Positions 6,035 through 16,641 are shown, counted from the first letter of the stretch. The stretch is 33,920 nt of DNA from an uncultured Bacteroidia bacterium (GCA_902789915.1 CADAPW010000009.1:1-33920), one strand, 5' to 3'. The notes: generated by a model not told the origin, from the sequence alone. Numbers and translations are program-made.

Positions 6035-9000
6035 ATTTCAATTCCTTATGGTTCGATTAAAAGGCGGATGGGGGTATAATGGGCATAAACGTCCCATCCT
6101 ATTTCAATTCCTTATGGTTCGATTAAAAGGGGTTCATCAGGAAGCATTCCACGAGTTTTTGTTTATTTCAATTCCTTATGGTTCGATTAAAAGTTACGTG
6201 GCGGAACTCCAAGCTTGCGTGAAAGAGAATTTCAATTCCTTATGGTTCGATTAAAAGATTTTAGTTCTATTTGTTTGATACTGCATTTCGAGATTTCAAT
6301 TCCTTATGGTTCGATTAAAAGTTCATTGTTTTCAATGCAAAAGCAAAAGTATCAATTATTTCAATTCCTTATGGTTCGATTAAAAGCAGACGTTATACGA
6401 AGCGGCAGACGGAGGGGGTCCGATTTCAATTCCTTATGGTTCGATTAAAAGTCAACCGGCTCCGAATAGAGCGTGGAGTACCGCGATTTCAATTCCTTAT
6501 GGTTCGATTAAAAGATTGAGCGGAAATCAAAGGTGGTGCAAATCTCCGGAAATTTCAATTCCTTATGGTTCGATTAAAAGTTCGTCAAATTCCAGTTGGA
6601 TGTCGCGGCTGATGTATTTCAATTCCTTATGGTTCGATTAAAAGCCGCTCCAAGGATATTCTGCATCCTGAAAACCTTCATTTCAATTCCTTATGGTTCG
6701 ATTAAAAGTTCTACGTCCGCTAATACTGAAAACAGCGGTATCACATTTCAATTCCTTATGGTTCGATTAAAAGTTGATTATTTCACATCTTGCCGCTCCA
6801 ATGCTCAACTATTTCAATTCCTTATGGTTCGATTAAAAGTGTTTTTTCATCGTCTTGGAACGCTGCAAAAAACTGATTTCAATTCCTTATGGTTCGATTA
6901 AAAGTCTGCTAATACGCCGTCTTTTCGTTCTGTATATACCATATTTCAATTCCTTATGGTTCGATTAAAAGTTGCTGCCGGAATCATACACAATAGCCTT
7001 GATGAATTTCAATTCCTTATGGTTTGATTAAAGGAGTGAGGGGGATCCCATACTACAAGTTTGTAGCTTATTTCAATTCCTTATGGTTCGATTAAAAGCG
7101 TAGTCGCTCTCGCCGCCGTTATCGTCTCTCTCGCGGATTTCAATTCCTTATGGTTCGATTAAAAGTTCAAACGTAATACCTAATTTTTTTCGATAATAAC
7201 GATTTCAATTCCTTATGGTTCGATTAAAAGATAAGGCGATAATAGTATTCATACGTAATATTTTGGATTTCAATTCCTTATGGTTCGATTAAAAGATCTT
7301 GGTGAACTCCTTGTTGAGTTCCTGGACTTCCATTTCAATTCCTTATGGTTCGATTAAAAGTGTCTCGGATCCTGCGGTTTATCCAGCAGATGATGGATTT
7401 CAATTCCTTATGGTTCGATTAAAAGTCGTTTAATGCAAACCTGCTCTATAACAGTCACAAAATTTCAATTCCTTATGGTTCGATTAAAAGCCGAACTGTA
7501 TCTGCTGCTTGTCGTCGTAGTATTATTTCAATTCCTTATGGTTCGATTAAAAGCTCTGCTGCATAAGGAGAAATACACTGACGAACAGCTATTTCAATTC
7601 CTTATGGTTCGATTAAAAGTCCATCACACCGTTCTAACCAAAATCAATGACTTAATTTCAATTCCTTATGGTTCGATTAAAAGACAATAGCCTTGATGAC
7701 GGTCAGCAGAGTTCCGACATTTCAATTCCTTATGGTTCGATTAAAAGTCCGACCAATATTAAAGACGCTGAGAGTTTGACTGAATTTCAATTCCTTATGG
7801 TTCGATTAAAAGAGAAAAGGGAAATCTCATTCAACATCTTCTGTTGCATTTCAATTCCTTATGGTTCGATTAAAAGTCCTATTTCTTTGATGGGATCCGC
7901 AGAGCCAACTTCATTTCAATTCCTTATGGTTCGATTAAAAGAGTTTGCGGATGATATCGATATCAATGATCCTCGTGATTTCAATTCCTTATGGTTCGAT
8001 TAAAAGCGGCGTGATAGATAATCTTTCGGATGCCTTTGAAGGATTTCAATTCCTTATGGTTCGATTAAAAGTTGATGCCGCACAGCGGTTTTAATTTCTC
8101 GATGAGATTTCAATTCCTTATGGTTCGATTAAAAGCGATTCCCGTTGAGTTGGTTTCTTCTGATTTAAAATTTCAATTCCTTATGGTTCGATTAAAAGCG
8201 AACAAATTATGTCCCGTGAGTATATGCTTAATGAATTTCAATTCCTTATGGTTCGATTAAAAGGGCAAGCGTTCTCTCGTTAATCGTTTGCTTAATACTT
8301 ATTTCAATTCCTTATGGTTCGATTAAAAGAGAACTAGCGAACCAAAGGGCATTACAAAACTATATTTCAATTCCTTATGGTTCGATTAAAAGTGTATTGA
8401 TGCTTTGTTCACTGCATCCTTAACATTATTTCAATTCCTTATGGTTCGATTAAAAGTCGGGGACTTGCGGAGATCCTTGCATACTCAATCCCATTTCAAT
8501 TCCTTATGGTTCGATTAAAAGTTTTCCAAGTGTTTGCAAGTTCCTCATTATCGAGATTTCAATTCCTTATGGTTCGATTAAAAGTCGAACATTGTTTCCC
8601 ACAAATAAGTATTATTCAATTTCAATTCCTTATGGTTCGATTAAAAGAGAAGAACCCGTAGAGGTTACTTCTTATCCCGTGGATTTCAATTCCTTATGGT
8701 TCGATTAAAAGTTCGTGATGAGAATCTTCAGCCGGAGATTTTTCTCATTTCAATTCCTTATGGTTCGATTAAAAGACAAGGGCACGAAAGCACCATTGAG
8801 ATTTACGGAATTTCAATTCCTTATGGTTCGATTAAAAGAAAAGCGTCCCAGCGCTGGTACTTACGCGGCCAACCTATTTCAATTCCTTATGGTTCGATTA
8901 AAAGTTTTTGCGTAAACACTTTCTTAAATAATTAATATTAATTTCAATTCCTTATGGTTCGATTAAAAGCAACGCTTTTCCATTTCATTCTCAGTGAGAT

Positions 9001-11356
9001 CAACATTTCAATTCCTTATGGTTCGATTAAAAGTTGAGATTTGCGAATTGAAACACATTCTTCACACTTAATTTCAATTCCTTATGGTTCGATTAAAAGT
9101 GAAGCTGTGCCAGGCAAAAGTGCGCGACATGACTAATTTCAATTCCTTATGGTTCGATTAAAAGGCTAACGCGCCAATGAAGGCAGAGGTGGCTTCCTTA
9201 TTTCAATTCCTTATGGTTCGATTAAAAGTGTGGTGGTCCGTTTTGGAGTATTCGCAGATACTTGATTTCAATTCCTTATGGTTCGATTAAAAGGGAGTAT
9301 TTCAGGACGTTGCGCGGCCTGCCGTCCCAAATTTCAATTCCTTATGGTTCGATTAAAAGTTTCACCGGTAAGGATGTCCGTGTCCGGATGACGTATTTCA
9401 ATTCCTTATGGTTCGATTAAAAGTGCCACGCTCAACGGTACCGCCACTGGCGTTCCTGATTTCAATTCCTTATGGTTCGATTAAAAGATTGTATGAAATC
9501 ACACACGAAGAAGCAATGAAACATTTCAATTCCTTATGGTTCGATTAAAAGTTCCGAGCTACTGAACCCGGTTACCTTATTAATTATTTCAATTCCTTAT
9601 GGTTCGATTAAAAGGTCTATCAGCCACTGATTCGACGACCCTTTGACGCATTTCAATTCCTTATGGTTCGATTAAAAGATTTCCCGCTCCTTCTCAAGGT
9701 ATTCGTTCTCCACATTTCAATTCCTTATGGTTCGATTAAAAGAAAGTGCAATTTCTTGGTTTGAGGACATCAACGATATTTCAATTCCTTATGGTTCGAT
9801 TAAAAGCCGTGCTGGACTACGTGAACCGCAACGTAACACCGCATTTCAATTCCTTATGGTTCGATTAAAAGGAGAGCAAGCAAAGTATCGAAAGCCGCCT
9901 TAGTGGATTTCAATTCCTTATGGTTCGATTAAAAGACAACACAACTTGCACAAGAAACCCTCCGTGACCGATTTCAATTCCTTATGGTTCGATTAAAAGG
10001 GAGAAGGCCTCCACTTGGTCGAAACAGGTGTCCGGTATTACAATTCCTTATGGTTCGATTAAAAGGGCTATTTGGGCGTACATATCGTGTGGGATAAATA
10101 ATTTCAATTCCTTATGGTTCGATTAAAAGACCCTGACCCTGCGTTGTGCCGTTCGCTCTACATGATTTCAATTCCTTATGGTTCGATTAAAAGGGTTGAC
10201 ACGCTGCTCGAATGCGGGCTTCTCAACGAATTTCAATTCCTTATGGTTCGATTAAAAGAAGTCCGGCATTGAGTTTCGCCGCGCTGTTGGCCACATTTCA
10301 ATTCCTTATGGTTCGATTAAAAGATCACCGAGCTCGTCATAATATCCATACGTCTCAAATTTCAATTCCTTATGGTTCGATTAAAAGGATGGCGCAAATG
10401 GAAAAAGGAAACTTCCGAAGTCGATTTCAATTCCTTATGGTTCGATTAAAAGAATTTTCCTTATTGTCAAGCAGTTGCATCAACTCAATTTCAATTCCTT
10501 ATGGTTCGATTAAAAGCCGAGAAACAACACCTCATTTGTTGTCAATTGATGTCATTTCAATTCCTTATGGTTCGATTAAAAGCCGCTCCGACCACGCACC
10601 AGCACAGCCTGTCCCGTTATTTCAATTCCTTATGGTTCGATTAAAAGTCCGGGCCGTGTCGCTTCCTCACCTTCATTACTTATTTCAATTCCTTATGGTT
10701 CGATTAAAAGAGACGATGCACCGCCGCGACCAGGAAACGGAAGCAGAATTTCAATTCCTTATGGTTCGATTAAAAGGATTACGTGGAAAGAGGCCGTTAT
10801 GGAGGGTGTCATCAATTTCAATTCCTTATGGTTCGATTAAAAGTTTCGAGCTTCTTGATCTTTGCGTTGAGTTCCTCCATTTCAATTCCTTATGGTTCGA
10901 TTAAAAGGCTGTTCTGGGACAGCACGCTGCCGATGCCTGCCATCATTTCAATTCCTTATGGTTCGATTAAAAGTCTCCGCCGCCTTCGCATAGTACTCGC
11001 TTGTGCCCTATTTCAATTCCTTATGGTTCGATTAAAAGATGACAGACTGCAACCGACCCGCACCGGCGATACATTTCAATTCCTTATGGTTCGATTAAAA
11101 GTGGCAGAGGGCGTTGGCAGTCTGCGACACATGGTATTTCAATTCCTTATGGTTCGATTAAAAGCTATCGCCAGCGGTGGCCGCGCCTCTATAGCCAGAT
11201 TTCAATTCCTTATGGTTCGATTAAAAGGGTGGCCGCTTGTCCCGGTTTTGCATTATTCTCATATTTCAATTCCTTATGGTTCGATTAAAAGTTCACCTGA
11301 GCTTAATATGGAGCGTCTTCGTGCTGCATTTCAATTCCTTATGGTTCGATTAAAAG
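6035..11356 (-). CRISPR. type I-B CRISPR array, 83 repeats, 82 spacers
   Basis: I count 83 copies of a 29-nt repeat that starts ATTTCAATTCC, continues TTATGGTTC and ends GATTAAAAG on the plus strand. They are separated by spacers of about 34-38 nt (mean period about 64.5). Read on the minus strand, the repeat ends in ATTGAAAT, the 8-nt handle expected for I-B crRNAs. Transcription should therefore run from 11356 towards 6035, with the newest spacers next to the leader and cas2. Two internal repeats are variant: 7006 (GGTTTGATTAAAGG end) and 10036 (ATTACAATT start). Spacers 15 (6972-7005) and 26 (7684-7718) overlap by 16 nt. Reading the array as protein gives only a repeated FQFLMVRLK peptide. 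Confidence 0.98.
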
Positions 11357-11569
11357 CCGTTGTCTTGACGCAAGTTACACGATTGATGTTCAGATTGATA
11401 ACTGACGCCAATGGCACGGCAAAAGTACAAAAAAAACGTCGATGTGAAATCAAATAAAAATGATGGGGGTTCGACGACCCCAGAATTTGTTGATATTCAA
11501 TATGTCAAGGAACGAGATTGCTGGGATTGCTGTTTCGAGGGCGTTTTTCTGCCGACAACGACAACCCTG
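11357..11569 (-). promoter_or_regulatory. CRISPR leader
   Basis: A 213-bp gene-free, partly AT-rich segment between the first repeat of the array and the cas2 stop codon. It carries a minus-strand -7 box at 11420-11427. It is the expected place for both crRNA transcription and spacer integration. Confidence 0.75.
11420..11427 (-). promoter_or_regulatory. -7 box (TACTTTTG) for the CRISPR array
   Basis: TACTTTTG on the minus strand, about 63 bp before the first repeat. A TTTG (complement of 11451-11454) lies 23 bp upstream, slightly wider than the usual 19-21 bp spacing. It supports minus-strand transcription of the array. Confidence 0.55.
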
Positions 11570-11833
11570 TCACAGGAACACATCTGTGTTGGCACGCTCG
11601 TTACCGACCACTTCCTTTTGCATCCATTTGGTGGCTTCACTGCTGAATATGATCAGACTGTCCGTCTCCATATCCATGATTCTTTTGGCCTTGTATTTCA
11701 ATTCAGTCAGCTTCACTTCCGTGATGTCCCCCTCGAAAACAGAATTCTGTATCCAATTCAGATACTGACGACACAGTTTTAGCATCTTGCCAACACGCTT
11801 TTCCCCTATATCGTAAACAAGTATGACGTACAT
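11570..11833 (-). CDS. cas2: CRISPR-associated endonuclease Cas2
   Basis: 87 residues, the normal length. Cas2 forms the dimeric core of the Cas1-Cas2 integrase that inserts new spacers at the leader. The ferredoxin-like first strand MYVILVYDI with the conserved Asp is present at the N-terminus, followed by the typical arginine-poor helix (KMLKLCRQYLNWIQNSVFEG) and the strand TDSLIIF. The gene starts one base after the cas1 stop and is the last cas gene, ending at the CRISPR leader. It is the 3' end of the cas operon, so it should be co-transcribed with cas4 and cas1. Confidence 0.95.
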   Translation of the reverse strand: MYVILVYDIGEKRVGKMLKLCRQYLNWIQNSVFEGDITEVKLTELKYKAKRIMDMETDSLIIFSSEATKWMQKEVVGNERANTDVFL

Positions 11834-11834
11834 G

Positions 11835-12854
11835 CTACCACCACATTTTTAAAGGTTTGTACTCTTCTATGTCCAACAAATGCTTGCACAACTTGTAACA
11901 TTCCAGCTTGATAAGATGCTTATAGCTCACTTTCCGGCCCAACTTCCGATGCTGGATCGTCTCGTTCAGCTTATCTTCAAAATTTCGGACAAATATCTTC
12001 CGGCCCTCATTGTTCAACAGACAGCTGTTTAATTTCCGGTCAAAATGCCGTTCCTGTATCTCTTTTTTGTTCAGCACTTTGAATATTATTCGATCTACGA
12101 TAATCGGTTTGAATATTTCGGAAATGTCGAGACAAAGCGAGTAACGCCTGTCGCCCGGCGTGTGAAGATAACTGATGGTCGGGTTCAGCTGGGTTTGATG
12201 AATGGCACGGAGACATTGGGAATAGCACATCATATTGCCGAAAGAGATCAACGCATTAACCTCGTTCTTAGGAGGCCGTTTGCTCCGTCCTTCCATCTGG
12301 AAGTCATTCAGAATCAAGTCAAAGGCATCATAATAAGTCATACGGATGTTGCCTTCAATCCCCATCAACTCATCAACAGCGGTGGAGGAAGGGATTGCCT
12401 GCGACAGTTCTTCGATTTTCTCGATGAACGGTTGCAACTCCTTGCCGCGACGGTCATAGTAATTAAGGTTCTTGAGCATATTTGCCGCCGCCCCTTCTAT
12501 GAATTTTTGGGCAATGGCCACTCGCTTTTTCTTGTTTTGATAAGCGGAGGTCTGCGCCAGCAGCATACGACCAGAAAGCAGACCGTCACGCGGCATGAAC
12601 GATCCAGTATAGTTCTCGTAATAGTCAAAGAAATGAACGGCTATATCCTTTTGTCCAAGGAAGTTATACAAGGTACTGTTGGCACGCAGCGATCCGAAGA
12701 CATACAGATCGGAAACGTCTTCCACAGGCAAGTAACGAGGCTGGCCAGGGGTAGTCAATTCGCCATTGCCATCTTCTTCAAAGGGCGTGAATTTCAGGGT
12801 GTTGTCTTTGCGTTCCAACGTGCCTGGATTAAACAGATAATAGGTCTTTTTCAT
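11835..12854 (-). CDS. cas1: CRISPR-associated endonuclease Cas1 (type I-B)
   Basis: 339 residues from the ATG at 12854. This ATG overlaps the cas4 stop as ATGA, which decides the start; an upstream ATG at 12881 would lie in cas4. Cas1 is the metal-dependent integrase subunit. The three metal ligands are recognisable: Glu in MGIEGNIR, His in YLHTPGDRRYSL and Asp in CLDISEIFKPIIVDR. The N-terminal beta-domain (YYLFNPGTLERKDNTL) and the DYYENYTGSF segment are typical of I-B Cas1. Together with Cas2 and Cas4 it forms the adaptation module. Confidence 0.96.
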   Translation of the reverse strand: MKKTYYLFNPGTLERKDNTLKFTPFEEDGNGELTTPGQPRYLPVEDVSDLYVFGSLRANSTLYNFLGQKDIAVHFFDYYENYTGSFMPRDGLLSGRMLLAQTSAYQNKKKRVAIAQKFIEGAAANMLKNLNYYDRRGKELQPFIEKIEELSQAIPSSTAVDELMGIEGNIRMTYYDAFDLILNDFQMEGRSKRPPKNEVNALISFGNMMCYSQCLRAIHQTQLNPTISYLHTPGDRRYSLCLDISEIFKPIIVDRIIFKVLNKKEIQERHFDRKLNSCLLNNEGRKIFVRNFEDKLNETIQHRKLGRKVSYKHLIKLECYKLCKHLLDIEEYKPLKMWW

Positions 12855-13366
12855 TTCTCGTCCTCCTCTCCTGAATAACAAAAATCAAAATAGCTGCAAT
12901 TCCTGCAGATTCCTTTCTTTTCAAGGGGCGGGCAAACCTCCGCGTTTATGATTTCCTCAATTTTATATTCCATTTCGCGGATCATTTCCCTATCAACATC
13001 GCTCAATAGTATCTCGCTGGTTTTCCGTAACTTGGGGTATTCCAATATTCCTGAGACATTCTCGATGCCATTGCGCTCAAACACATAAAGATAATACTTC
13101 AGCTGCCACTCGTGGGCCGTTTCCACTTTGTCGGACTTCTTGATTTCGTGGATCACCTTCCGTTTGGCATCGTAATAGTCCACTTTGATGCCGTCGATCT
13201 CAATCTCCTCATATCGTTCCGACCGTTGCGGGTAGCTTTCCTCGTGGATCAGTTTGCCCGCAAACACCAAATCGGAAGTATGCTCCATGTTGATGCCGTT
13301 GGCGAAAAGCCAAAGCTTCCGTTGGCAAATCTGATAGTAGTTGAAATGGGTGCCAGTGATTTGCAT
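12851..13366 (-). CDS. cas4: CRISPR-associated exonuclease Cas4
   Basis: 171 residues from the ATG at 13366, which lies just after the rhuM stop. An upstream ATG at 13396 would overlap rhuM and precedes the conserved start of the domain (ITGTHFNYYQICQRKLWLF). It is a RecB-like PD-(D/E)XK nuclease that trims prespacers and helps choose the PAM. The core IKVDYYDAKRKVIHEIKKS followed by QLKYYLYVF gives the D, ExK and QxxxY elements. The iron-sulphur cysteines are C in YYQICQRK plus three in a C-terminal CPP...CRNCSYFDFC cluster. It overlaps cas1 by 4 bp. Confidence 0.95.
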   Translation of the reverse strand: MQITGTHFNYYQICQRKLWLFANGINMEHTSDLVFAGKLIHEESYPQRSERYEEIEIDGIKVDYYDAKRKVIHEIKKSDKVETAHEWQLKYYLYVFERNGIENVSGILEYPKLRKTSEILLSDVDREMIREMEYKIEEIINAEVCPPLEKKGICRNCSYFDFCYSGEEDEK

Positions 13367-13370
13367 AGGG

Positions 13371-14384
13371 TTAGTGATTTTTTGTCTTCTTAACAATCTC
13401 TTCCAGCATCTTTATGTCCTCTTGGTCTGCTTTCACAGCGTCCAATTGCTTTCTTCGCGTATCAAATCGTTCATAAGTTTCAAAAACAATTTTCTCCATT
13501 TCAGCATTTGAAACAGTACCTTTACCTTGAAGAACATCTTTTCCGTGGTAGGTTAACAGCCCGTTGACATTGTTACGCCAAAAGTCCAGAGTGAGGTCTT
13601 TGCGCTCTTTCACTCTCAACTCCGCGGATTCAAGGAATAGCATTGTCAATCTGTTGAGTATGTCAATCTCATTTTCTTTCAGATAATTCTTTGCGATAAG
13701 GATATCCTGTTTTCTTACGATGGAACCTTTCCAGGAGGTCAGTCCCATATTGGGGCTTTCAGCGTCGGCACGAGAGGTGATGATTTCAGCGGCTGTCTGG
13801 TGTGTGACGGCATATAGGAGTTTGTTTTGTGTCTCTGCAAAAAACATTTGAGTAGCCTTTTCATGCACTTCATAATCACTGCTTAACGCAAACAAATCTC
13901 TTAATTTTTGATAGAATCGTTTTTCGGAAGCCCTAATATCACGGATTCTTTCAAGGAGTTCATCGAAATAGTCGGGTTGGCCATTCGGATTTTTCAGGCG
14001 TTCATCGTCCATGGTGAATCCCTTGACCAGATATTCAGAAAGGTGCCTTGTGGCCCATTGGCGGAACTGGGTGCCGCGTTTGCCTTTCACGCGGTAACCG
14101 ACGGCCAAGATCATTTCCAAGGCATAGAATACAACATGATATTGTTTCCCGTCAGCGGCAGTTGTCAAAAAATCTTTGACAACTGAATCCTTATGTAATT
14201 CACTATCTTTCAATATATTGGATATATGATAGCTAATGGTTTGTTTGGAGGTGGCAAAAAGTTCAGCCATCTGCAATTGGTTGAGCCAGATTTTCCCGTC
14301 TTTGGCATACAAGGCCACGGCGGCCTTGCCATCGAGGGTGTTGTAGATGATAATGTTGCTTTCGGAGGTGGGCATAATGGACAT
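13371..14384 (-). CDS. RhuM family protein embedded in the cas operon
   Basis: 337 residues of the RhuM (virulence protein RhuM) family. The N-terminal part is a winged-helix-like domain (WLNQLQMAELFATSKQTISYHISNIL), followed by the family block YRVKGKRGTQFRQWATRHLSEYLVKGF and a helical C-terminal half (KRFYQKLRDLFALSSDYE, KERKDLTLDFWRNNVNGLL). The biochemical activity is not established. It lies 7 bp after cas3 and 4 bp before cas4, in the same orientation, so it is co-transcribed with the cas genes. RhuM is not a standard cas gene. It may be an accessory or toxin-like factor, or a passenger that inserted between the interference and adaptation modules. A Met at residue 4 is an alternative start. 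Confidence 0.88.
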   Translation of the reverse strand: MSIMPTSESNIIIYNTLDGKAAVALYAKDGKIWLNQLQMAELFATSKQTISYHISNILKDSELHKDSVVKDFLTTAADGKQYHVVFYALEMILAVGYRVKGKRGTQFRQWATRHLSEYLVKGFTMDDERLKNPNGQPDYFDELLERIRDIRASEKRFYQKLRDLFALSSDYEVHEKATQMFFAETQNKLLYAVTHQTAAEIITSRADAESPNMGLTSWKGSIVRKQDILIAKNYLKENEIDILNRLTMLFLESAELRVKERKDLTLDFWRNNVNGLLTYHGKDVLQGKGTVSNAEMEKIVFETYERFDTRRKQLDAVKADQEDIKMLEEIVKKTKNH

Positions 14385-14391
14385 TATTTAA

Positions 14392-16638
14392 TTATAAAAA
14401 ATTATCGTTCTCATCATCATTAAAGTCAATGCCAAGTTCATAATTATAAAAACCAGTTCGAATAACTTTGATTCTTTCAAGGTCTCCTTTGACAAATATA
14501 TCTAATGTGTCTATGCGATGTTTTTTTTCGCCTTGTTTTACTATATAAAGAGGTAATTCAATAGAGTAAGTGATTTTCCACGCTTGAAATGATAATTTGT
14601 CCCAATACTTTTGTGGTGGCGGTGAAACAAAAACTGTTTCTGAAGCATCAATGTTACGACTTCTCCAGAAGATAGTTTCTTCATCATCAGACTCTATTTT
14701 TTGTTGAGGATTGATTAACCAGTTATAAATGAAATGCTCCTTAAGTAATTTGGCATTTGTAATTGCAGATTCAGAGAAATTGAAATCTTTGGCATAAACA
14801 CTGTTGATAAAGTCCACCAACTTTTGCGCAGAGTAACCTTGTGTTTGTAGTAATTCAATTGTTTGGATTAAAGCATCGCAAGGCTCCCATTTTTTTCCCT
14901 TTAAGTCAAAAGAACCATAAGGTGCCGGGTATAAGACATCGTTTTTTTGAGGTATAATAATATGTAATTCTCCGATTTTGTTTTTATCAAAACGGCATAA
15001 TCTTCCTGCACGTTGAGTAAGTCTGTCAATCGGACAAATATCAGAAATCATAAAATCTGCACTTATGTTAATGCTCATCTCGCCAATTTGGGTCAAGATG
15101 GCAATGCCGTTGGCACGATTCTCTTCCCAAGCCTTTTTTCCTAATGCGGCTATCAGTTCGTCTTCTTTTCTTTTTTTGTCTGGTTCAGTGAATCTCGAAT
15201 GGTAAAGTATTGGGTTTATGTTAGGGCAATTTTGATTTTTAAACCAATTATAAATATTTGTCGCTTTATCAACGGTGTTCGCATAAACAATGGCATTCTT
15301 TTTTTCAATACACTGATAAAGAATGTCTTCAATGTTCTGTAAATCTTCGTATTTGTTGATGCTTTTCACTTGAAATCGCTCTCTTTCGTTATCGGAGTTG
15401 TCTTCGATGATTTCATCAATCTTGTATCCTGATTTTTGATACATTTTGACAGACGATTCTGGCAACGATGCACTCATAATCAATACTGGGACTTTGAATT
15501 CGTGAAGGATTTCCAACAGAACTAAAATGTTTGCTAAAGTAAAATCGTCATAAAAATCGGCTTCGTCGATAACAAGGCAAGAGTTTGCAAGGTTGAAGCC
15601 TATCAAATGGTGGTCTTCTCTAGTCAATGTCAAAGCGGTAAGCAAATGGTCTATGGTACAAACTGTTATTGGTGTCTCCAATAGTCTTGCAAATTCATGG
15701 ACTTTGCTGGCATAGTCATAGTCCATGTTGCCTTCGTTAATCTCATTTTGGAGTTTTGAGAACCAAGCACTTGAATGGTATAATCCTGTATCGGAGAGAC
15801 TTGCTGACACATTAATCGCTAAAGCATTGGAAGTAAACCTTGTGGGCATTGCAATAATCAAACGTGCAGCTCGATTATTATCTATTTGTTTTGATGCCCA
15901 TAGCAAGGAAGCATCGGTTTTGCCTGCTCCAGTAGGTGCTCGAACAAGAAGCAAGTCCTTGTTCCAATAACTCTCTATTAGTTCTTGTACACCGCGTTTT
16001 TCAGCATAAGGAAATTTGTACTCGAAAGAGTTAATGTCAGGGACTTTTTTCCCTTCTTCTTTCGCGCTTGCCCTGTGGTCGGCCAATTGCAGTAGACCCC
16101 GAAGCCCTGCGTATTCGTAAAAACTCTTTGCGGATTCAGCAAGCGAGTCTTTTTCAATAATGCGGTTCGATTCTTTTCTGATTTCTTTCCAAAAAGATTC
16201 CACACCTTCATTAGACCATCTGTTTTCAAATGCAAAACCCAACTTTGAATGATGCGCTGCGATGGCGCATTGTAAAGCCAATGGCATGTTTTTATGGGCA
16301 TTCAAGACAAGCGATTGGAATTCGTGTCGTATTCCCGCTTTCATGATATTTGCACCTATTGGATTTGCCTGGCATCCTTTTTCTTTTTGGTTAAGAAAAA
16401 CTTTGTAATCTTTTTGGCAGGCCTCTTGCCATTTGCGTTGTTTTTTTCCGTCGTCGTGTAATCTACAGACTACTTCAAGTCGTTTCTGCAAATCTTTACA
16501 GACAATATCACGGTACTTTTGTGTCACAAATGGCACAATTGACAAAATCATATCAGCCTCCGATATTACATTGGAAACATGTTGCTCCAATGTAATACCG
16601 GTAGGTTTCGCCAATATGATATTGTTTTCCTGATGCAT
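14392..16638 (-). CDS. cas3: CRISPR-associated nuclease/helicase Cas3
   Basis: 748 residues with an N-terminal HD nuclease fused to an SF2 helicase. Cas3 is recruited by Cascade to unwind and degrade target DNA. HD-domain signs are H20, the H61-D62 pair in CRLHDDGK, RHEF near 104-107, AAHHSKLG near 128-134, and ADHRASA near 186-192. Helicase signs are Walker A APTGAGKT (234-241), DEAD at 358-361, SAS near 389-391 (usually SAT), motif V near 516-533 (TQIGEMSINISADFMISD) and motif VI QRAGR (542-546). The tail is AT-rich and acidic. The cas7 stop is 3 bp upstream and rhuM begins 7 bp downstream. Confidence 0.96.
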   Translation of the reverse strand: MHQENNIILAKPTGITLEQHVSNVISEADMILSIVPFVTQKYRDIVCKDLQKRLEVVCRLHDDGKKQRKWQEACQKDYKVFLNQKEKGCQANPIGANIMKAGIRHEFQSLVLNAHKNMPLALQCAIAAHHSKLGFAFENRWSNEGVESFWKEIRKESNRIIEKDSLAESAKSFYEYAGLRGLLQLADHRASAKEEGKKVPDINSFEYKFPYAEKRGVQELIESYWNKDLLLVRAPTGAGKTDASLLWASKQIDNNRAARLIIAMPTRFTSNALAINVSASLSDTGLYHSSAWFSKLQNEINEGNMDYDYASKVHEFARLLETPITVCTIDHLLTALTLTREDHHLIGFNLANSCLVIDEADFYDDFTLANILVLLEILHEFKVPVLIMSASLPESSVKMYQKSGYKIDEIIEDNSDNERERFQVKSINKYEDLQNIEDILYQCIEKKNAIVYANTVDKATNIYNWFKNQNCPNINPILYHSRFTEPDKKRKEDELIAALGKKAWEENRANGIAILTQIGEMSINISADFMISDICPIDRLTQRAGRLCRFDKNKIGELHIIIPQKNDVLYPAPYGSFDLKGKKWEPCDALIQTIELLQTQGYSAQKLVDFINSVYAKDFNFSESAITNAKLLKEHFIYNWLINPQQKIESDDEETIFWRSRNIDASETVFVSPPPQKYWDKLSFQAWKITYSIELPLYIVKQGEKKHRIDTLDIFVKGDLERIKVIRTGFYNYELGIDFNDDENDNFL

Positions 16639-16641
16639 TAA

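Noticed and set aside
5614..6079. Plus-strand open frames with repeated WQEYGKSMARV
   Set aside because: They arise from the 11-bp repeat tract and run on into the CRISPR repeats. No function or start is supportable.
6035..11457. Long open frames across the array encoding repeated FQFLMVRLK or ISIPYGSIK peptides
   Set aside because: They are translations of the 29-nt CRISPR repeat, which happens to lack stops in several frames. The spacer parts are unrelated to each other and no start or promoter fits.
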